In this document: one piece after another, positions 6,372 to 9,545 of the stretch
How the letters are laid out: each line of letters starts with the position of its first letter
Position numbering within the stretch: the first letter of the stretch is position 1
Assembly (NCBI GenBank): GCA_017521875.1
Contig: JAFXBH010000310.1
Span: 1 to 9,545 of the forward strand
DNA: 9,545 nt
Direction: 5' to 3'
Origin: Oscillospiraceae bacterium
GTDB lineage: Bacteria > Bacillota > Clostridia > Oscillospirales > Oscillospiraceae
Translations under genes and position numbers: made by a program
The notes under the pieces: generated by a model
What the model was told of the DNA's origin: nothing
Databases searched by the model: none
The model's input: only the letters and a program-made list of their open reading frames with translations

Positions 6372-6400
6372 TTGACTGTTACTGTTTCTTATTATATAAT
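6372..6400 (+). promoter_or_regulatory. Promoter of the YgjV-family gene; -10 palindrome usable on both strands
   Basis: TTGACT (6372-6377), 17 bp, then TATAAT (6395-6400). The -10 lies inside ATTATATAAT (6391-6400), a perfect palindrome that also gives TATAAT on the minus strand for the divergent cysteine-rich gene, though no good minus -35 is seen there. Confidence 0.75.
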
Positions 6401-6437
6401 ACAAGGAAATTTGACACTGGAAAAAGAGGTGCGAAGC

Positions 6438-6965
6438 GTGGCATTTGTCATTCAATTAATCGGTTTTTTGGGTCTGGCTATGAGCGTGGGTGCTTTCCAA
6501 TTCAAAAAGCACGGGCAGATCGTCCTGTGTAAGATCATTTCTGCATTGTGCTTTGGTTTGCACTACGCGTTGCTGGGCGCATATTCCGGTGCCGGATTGG
6601 AGATGATATCCGCGATCCGGGATGTGATCTTCCTTTATCAGGTCAAAAAGAACATCTCCACCACGCCCACCATTATCGGCTTTGGCGCATTTGTCATCGG
6701 CATCGGCATCTTTACTTACGACGGCATGATCAGTCTGCTACCAGTGGCATGCAAACTGCTGACCACCGTTTCCTACGGTATGAAGAATGAAAAATGGCTA
6801 CGGCGGATCACGATGCCCTCCAGTTTCCTGTGGATCGTCTACAACTTCTCCATCGGCTCGATTTCCGGTATGATCACCGACTGCCTGAACTTGGCGTCTA
6901 TTCTCATCGCCATGTACAAATTTGACTTCAAAAAGTCTCCCGCTCAGCAGTCCGACCAGGGATAA
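6438..6965 (+). CDS. YgjV-family inner membrane protein
   Basis: 175 aa, integral membrane, function unknown. Features match the YgjV family: FVIQLIGFLGLAMSVGAFQFKK at the N-terminus, then CKIISALCFGLHYALLGAYSGA, SAIRDVIFLYQVKK, a central GFGAFVIGIGIFTYDGMISLLP and a final INLASI-like segment (TDCLNLASILIAMYKF). About five or six hydrophobic segments. I chose GTG at 6438: the frame is open upstream to 6372, but that part covers the promoter itself, and GAGGTG at 6426-6431 is 6 nt before this GTG. The 3' end overlaps the convergent pseudouridine synthase by 22 bp. Confidence 0.85.
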   Translation: MAFVIQLIGFLGLAMSVGAFQFKKHGQIVLCKIISALCFGLHYALLGAYSGAGLEMISAIRDVIFLYQVKKNISTTPTIIGFGAFVIGIGIFTYDGMISLLPVACKLLTTVSYGMKNEKWLRRITMPSSFLWIVYNFSIGSISGMITDCLNLASILIAMYKFDFKKSPAQQSDQG

Positions 6966-7570
6966 CTGTCCGGAGGCTCTAATGTAAATTCCATCGGCTC
7001 TCCTGTCTTGGGGTGGGTAAATGCCAGTCGGTAAGACCACAGGGCAATCTCACAAGGGTCTTCCAACGCGCTATATTTCCGCTCGCCTACCAAGGGCAGA
7101 CCCCGGGAGGCAAATTGCACCCGGATCTGGTGGGTGCGGCCGGTCTCCAGTGCAATTCGAACACGGCTCATACCCTTTTTCCGCTTCAGAACCCGGTAGC
7201 GCAACGATGCAGGCTGCACGCCTTTCCCCTGCTCTACGGCCACCATAGTCATTTTCCGCGCCTTATCCCGGAACAAAAGATCGTAGAATTTTCCCACATC
7301 ATATTCCGGTGCGCCGTGGACTACGGCTAAATATTCCTTTTCAAACTGCCCCTCCCGAATCTGGCGGGAGAGTTCGGCTGCAGAAGCAGCGTTTCGCGCC
7401 AATACCATCAGGCCGGAGACCACCCGGTCTAGGCGATGGACCGTCCGAACATCCTCTGTGGCCAAAGCCTGACGCACCAGTTCCGGCATACCGCCCGGTT
7501 CGTCGGTGGACAGCACCCGCGGGGGCTTTACGCATACTACTATTTCGGAATCACAATAAATCAGTTCCAT
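6944..7570 (-). CDS. RluA-family RNA pseudouridine synthase
   Basis: Isomerises uridine to pseudouridine in rRNA or tRNA. It has 208 aa, a compact catalytic domain without the N-terminal S4 domain seen in longer members. Motif II HRLDRVVSG has the catalytic aspartate D48. EKEYLAVVHG (77-86) and the RNA-binding/active-site motif GRTHQIRVQFASRGLPLVG (144-162) follow, then a FTLEPP end. The start is ATG at 7570 with AAGGGGGG about 6 nt upstream. The target nucleotide cannot be told. It is convergent and overlapping with the YgjV-like gene, and divergent from the D-2-hydroxyacid dehydrogenase. Confidence 0.92.
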   Translation of the reverse strand: MELIYCDSEIVVCVKPPRVLSTDEPGGMPELVRQALATEDVRTVHRLDRVVSGLMVLARNAASAAELSRQIREGQFEKEYLAVVHGAPEYDVGKFYDLLFRDKARKMTMVAVEQGKGVQPASLRYRVLKRKKGMSRVRIALETGRTHQIRVQFASRGLPLVGERKYSALEDPCEIALWSYRLAFTHPKTGEPMEFTLEPPDSYPWSDC

Positions 7571-7593
7571 TTTGCGCCCCCCTTGTTTTTATT

Positions 7594-7622
7594 ATCCTAT
7601 CAAAAAACCATTCGCTTTTCAA
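7594..7622 (-). promoter_or_regulatory. Probable promoter of the pseudouridine synthase
   Basis: On the minus strand, TTGAAA (7617-7622), 17 bp, then TAGGAT (7594-7599). The box is four of six to TATAAT. The -35 overlaps CTTTT-CAAGTC-AAAAG (7615-7630), a small inverted repeat that also touches the SD of the divergent dehydrogenase gene. I see no clear plus-strand promoter in this 70-bp gap. Confidence 0.45.
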
Positions 7623-7640
7623 GTCAAAAGGAGAATGCTT

Positions 7641-8594
7641 ATGAAAATTGTAATTTTGGACGGACACGCAGTCAATCCCGGTGATTTATCCTGGGATTGT
7701 TTTCAGCAGTTTGGTGAAGTGACAGTATACGAATCCACTTTACCCAATCAAGCCGCAGAACGGATCGGAGATGCGGAAATCGTAATGACCAACAAAACCC
7801 CTATTACCGGGGAGATCCTGAACTTGTGCCCCTCTTTGCGGTTGATTTGTGTGCTGGCCACAGGCTACAATGTGGTGGACTGTGAAGAAGCCAAACGCCG
7901 GGGTATCCCCGTGTGCAATGTGCCGGATTACAGCACCAACTCCGTGGCCCAGTTTACCTTCTCCCTGTTGCTGGAACTGTGCAACCGGGTAGGCCTGCAC
8001 AATGATCTGGTGCATCAAGGGGATTGGACAAACTGTGGGCACTTCTGTTTCTGGAACACGCCCCAGTTTGAACTGGCGGGAAAAACCATTGGTATTATCG
8101 GCTTTGGCCGGATCGGCAGAGCCGTTGGCAGGATTGCTAGGGCCATGGGTATGCAGGTTTTGGCATACAACCGCAGCCGTCATCCTGATGGGGAAACCAT
8201 TGGCACATATGTAAACCTGGAAACTCTGCTGACACAAGCGGATGTGGTATCTCTTCACTGCCCTTTGACTGCAGAAAATACCGGTATGGTCAATGCACAA
8301 TTCCTTTCTAAAATGAAAGATGGCGCATTTTTGCTGAACACCGCCAGAGGCGGTCTTCTCAATGAGGCCGATGTGGCAGAAGCATTAAAAGCCGGAAAAC
8401 TCCGTGGTTTTGCGGCAGATGTCGTCTCCCAGGAACCTATTCGCGAAGATAATCCCTTGCTTTCCGCTCCCAATTGCGTACTCACACCCCATATGGCCTG
8501 GGCGCCTATGGAGGCGCGTCTCAGAATTTTAGATTGTACTGTCGCCAGCATCCAGGGCTTTCTGTCCGGCAACCCAGTCAATACCGTCAACTGA
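7641..8594 (+). CDS. D-2-hydroxyacid dehydrogenase (glycerate/hydroxypyruvate reductase-like)
   Basis: NAD(P)-dependent cytoplasmic reductase of 2-oxoacids, 317 aa. The outer catalytic domain begins MKIVILDGHAVNPGDLSW. The Rossmann domain has GFGRIG (154-159) in KTIGIIGFGRIGRAVGRIA. Catalytic residues are R236 (LLNTARGGLLNE), E265 (VVSQEP) and H284 (LTPHMAWAP). The MKIVILDG...NPGDLSW start and the overall pattern are those of proteins annotated as glycerate dehydrogenase in Firmicutes, but the substrate is uncertain. The start is ATG at 7641 with AAGGAG 7 nt upstream; the in-frame ATG at 7635 is too close to the SD. An MFS transporter begins 41 bp downstream with no promoter between, so the two are probably co-transcribed. 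Confidence 0.92.
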   Translation: MKIVILDGHAVNPGDLSWDCFQQFGEVTVYESTLPNQAAERIGDAEIVMTNKTPITGEILNLCPSLRLICVLATGYNVVDCEEAKRRGIPVCNVPDYSTNSVAQFTFSLLLELCNRVGLHNDLVHQGDWTNCGHFCFWNTPQFELAGKTIGIIGFGRIGRAVGRIARAMGMQVLAYNRSRHPDGETIGTYVNLETLLTQADVVSLHCPLTAENTGMVNAQFLSKMKDGAFLLNTARGGLLNEADVAEALKAGKLRGFAADVVSQEPIREDNPLLSAPNCVLTPHMAWAPMEARLRILDCTVASIQGFLSGNPVNTVN

Positions 8595-8635
8595 AAAGGG
8601 CAAATATTTATTGCTTTGAGGAAGGAAGCGATTCC

Positions 8636-9545
8636 ATGATACTCCGTAAAAAGCCAGACTATAAATGGGTCATTTTGGCCATATGTTTTTTGATGGAGTT
8701 TGTCTGTTTGGGTTTCTGCAGCAGCAACCCAGGCCTGTACACCGCTGCTGTTACAGAAGCGCTGAACATCAAGCGAAGCATATTTTCTATTTCCACCAGC
8801 ATCCGATATGTGGCGCAGGTGATTGTGTCCCTGTTTTTCGGTACATTTATCCATCGGCTTGGTATCCGTAAAACTGTTTGTCTGGGCTTGGCTGCGTTGG
8901 TCGGCTCTGTATTTATCCGTGGCGTAGCAACCAATGTTCTGCATTTTTACATTGGCAGCGCTCTGTGGGGTTTTGGCATTGTTCTCTCCGGTGGTACAAT
9001 GGCCAGCACCATCGTACGCCGGTGGTTTCATAAGGATATCGGCAAGTACACCGGCATCGTTATGTCTGCCAATGGCATCGGTGGTGCGATCGCCGCGCAG
9101 ATTATCACACCAATTATTAACAATGGCCAGGTTTTTGGATACCGAAAGGCCTATCTGCTATCCGGTATCATTGCTCTGGCAATCAGCATCGTGGTTTTGC
9201 TCTTTTTGCGGGAGTAGCCAGCCGACGGCCCTGTAATTCCCGGTGAAGGAAACAAAAAGGATACCCCTCCTGTTTGGCACGGCATGGAGTATGCCGCTAT
9301 CAAAAAGAAACCCTGTTTTTATGTGGCAGCGGTTTTAATTTTGCTCACCGGTATCAGTCTGCAAAGCATTGGCGGCATTTCCATTATCTATATGCAGGAC
9401 ATTGGCTTCCATGCAGGCTTTATTGCAGCAACCGCAACTGTATCTTCCCTGATCCTCACAGTTTCTAAGTTTTTTGTGGGACATATCTATGATCGACGGG
9501 GTCTGAAAACCGCCCTTGTGATGTGTCAAATTGCGGCCATTATCA
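8636..9545 (+). pseudogene. MFS transporter interrupted by an in-frame TAG, 3' end off the right edge
   Basis: Major facilitator membrane carrier. ATG at 8636 has GGAAG 7 nt upstream. Residues 1-193 contain six hydrophobic segments, a motif-A-like loop (GTFIHRLGIRK, 69-79) and GGTMASTIVRRWFHKDIGKY (119-138), as in oxalate/formate-antiporter-like MFS proteins. Codon 194 (9215-9217) is TAG. The same frame then stays open to the window edge, encoding the expected central linker (from PADGPV) and the second half: YVAAVLILLTGISLQSIGG and a second motif A, GHIYDRRGLK. One base change from CAG, AAG or GAG would create the TAG. It is either a recent nonsense mutation, a sequencing error, or (less likely) readthrough. 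The neighbouring dehydrogenase suggests transport of a hydroxy- or oxoacid (inference). Confidence 0.8.

Noticed and set aside
5518..6375. An open frame of 285 codons on the plus strand running across the tRNA region.
   Set aside because: It crosses a tRNA, its terminator, two promoters and the cysteine-rich gene on the other strand, and its translation matches nothing recognisable.
6372..6437. An N-terminal extension of the YgjV-like protein starting at a TTG at 6372.
   Set aside because: This stretch contains the -35 and -10 boxes; the GTG at 6438 has a well-placed SD and gives a normal family N-terminus.
8255..9031. A 258-codon minus-strand frame opposite the dehydrogenase and MFS genes.
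   Set aside because: It spans two genes on the other strand and the gap between them, and gives no recognisable protein.
9215..9217. Reassignment of TAG to an amino acid in this genome.
   Set aside because: The cysteine-rich gene ends with TAG (6091-6093) at the family's expected C-terminus, and the other genes use TAA or TGA normally. A strain-specific mutation or base error is simpler.

Overview
The window looks like chromosomal DNA of an anaerobic, gut-type Clostridia/Oscillospirales bacterium (Bacillota). This is inferred from strong AGGAGG-type ribosome binding sites, Gram-positive-style TTGACA/TATAAT promoters, compact strong terminators, an oxygen-sensitive aldo/keto reductase carrying two Fe-S cluster motifs, a CCA-encoding tRNA, and moderate G+C. 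There is no phage, IS, CRISPR or conjugative module. Species cannot be named from sequence alone.

Left part (1-2782): a GPH-family sugar/glycoside:cation symporter reads leftward off the window edge. It is divergent from an AraC-family regulator, and the two share a 142-bp intergenic region in which the two -35 elements overlap. This is a regulator-plus-transporter pair; any matching glycoside hydrolase would lie outside the window. A bidirectional terminator separates the regulator from the next gene.

Central part (2781-5559): two leftward genes, each with its own promoter. They encode a ferredoxin-like aldo/keto reductase and an aspartate ammonia-lyase (aspA). A strong terminator lies between them.

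tRNA locus (about 5690-6090): a leftward tRNA-Ser(CGA) with its terminator. Upstream of it is an unusual stretch: the 5' part of the same tRNA is repeated, but the copy is split in the D-arm by about 114 bp of very G+C-rich, hairpin-forming sequence. The only strong promoter I can find lies upstream of this composite. It is the oddest structure in the window and the best candidate for something undescribed.

Right part (6091-9545): a small cysteine-rich (PF04071-like) protein is divergent from a YgjV-family membrane protein. The latter overlaps tail-to-tail with an RluA-type pseudouridine synthase. Divergent from that is a likely operon of a D-2-hydroxyacid dehydrogenase and an MFS transporter. 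The transporter frame is interrupted by a single in-frame TAG after the sixth membrane segment, yet continues as recognisable MFS sequence to the window edge.

Apart from the tRNA-associated element and the TAG-interrupted transporter, this is ordinary metabolic and housekeeping chromosome.
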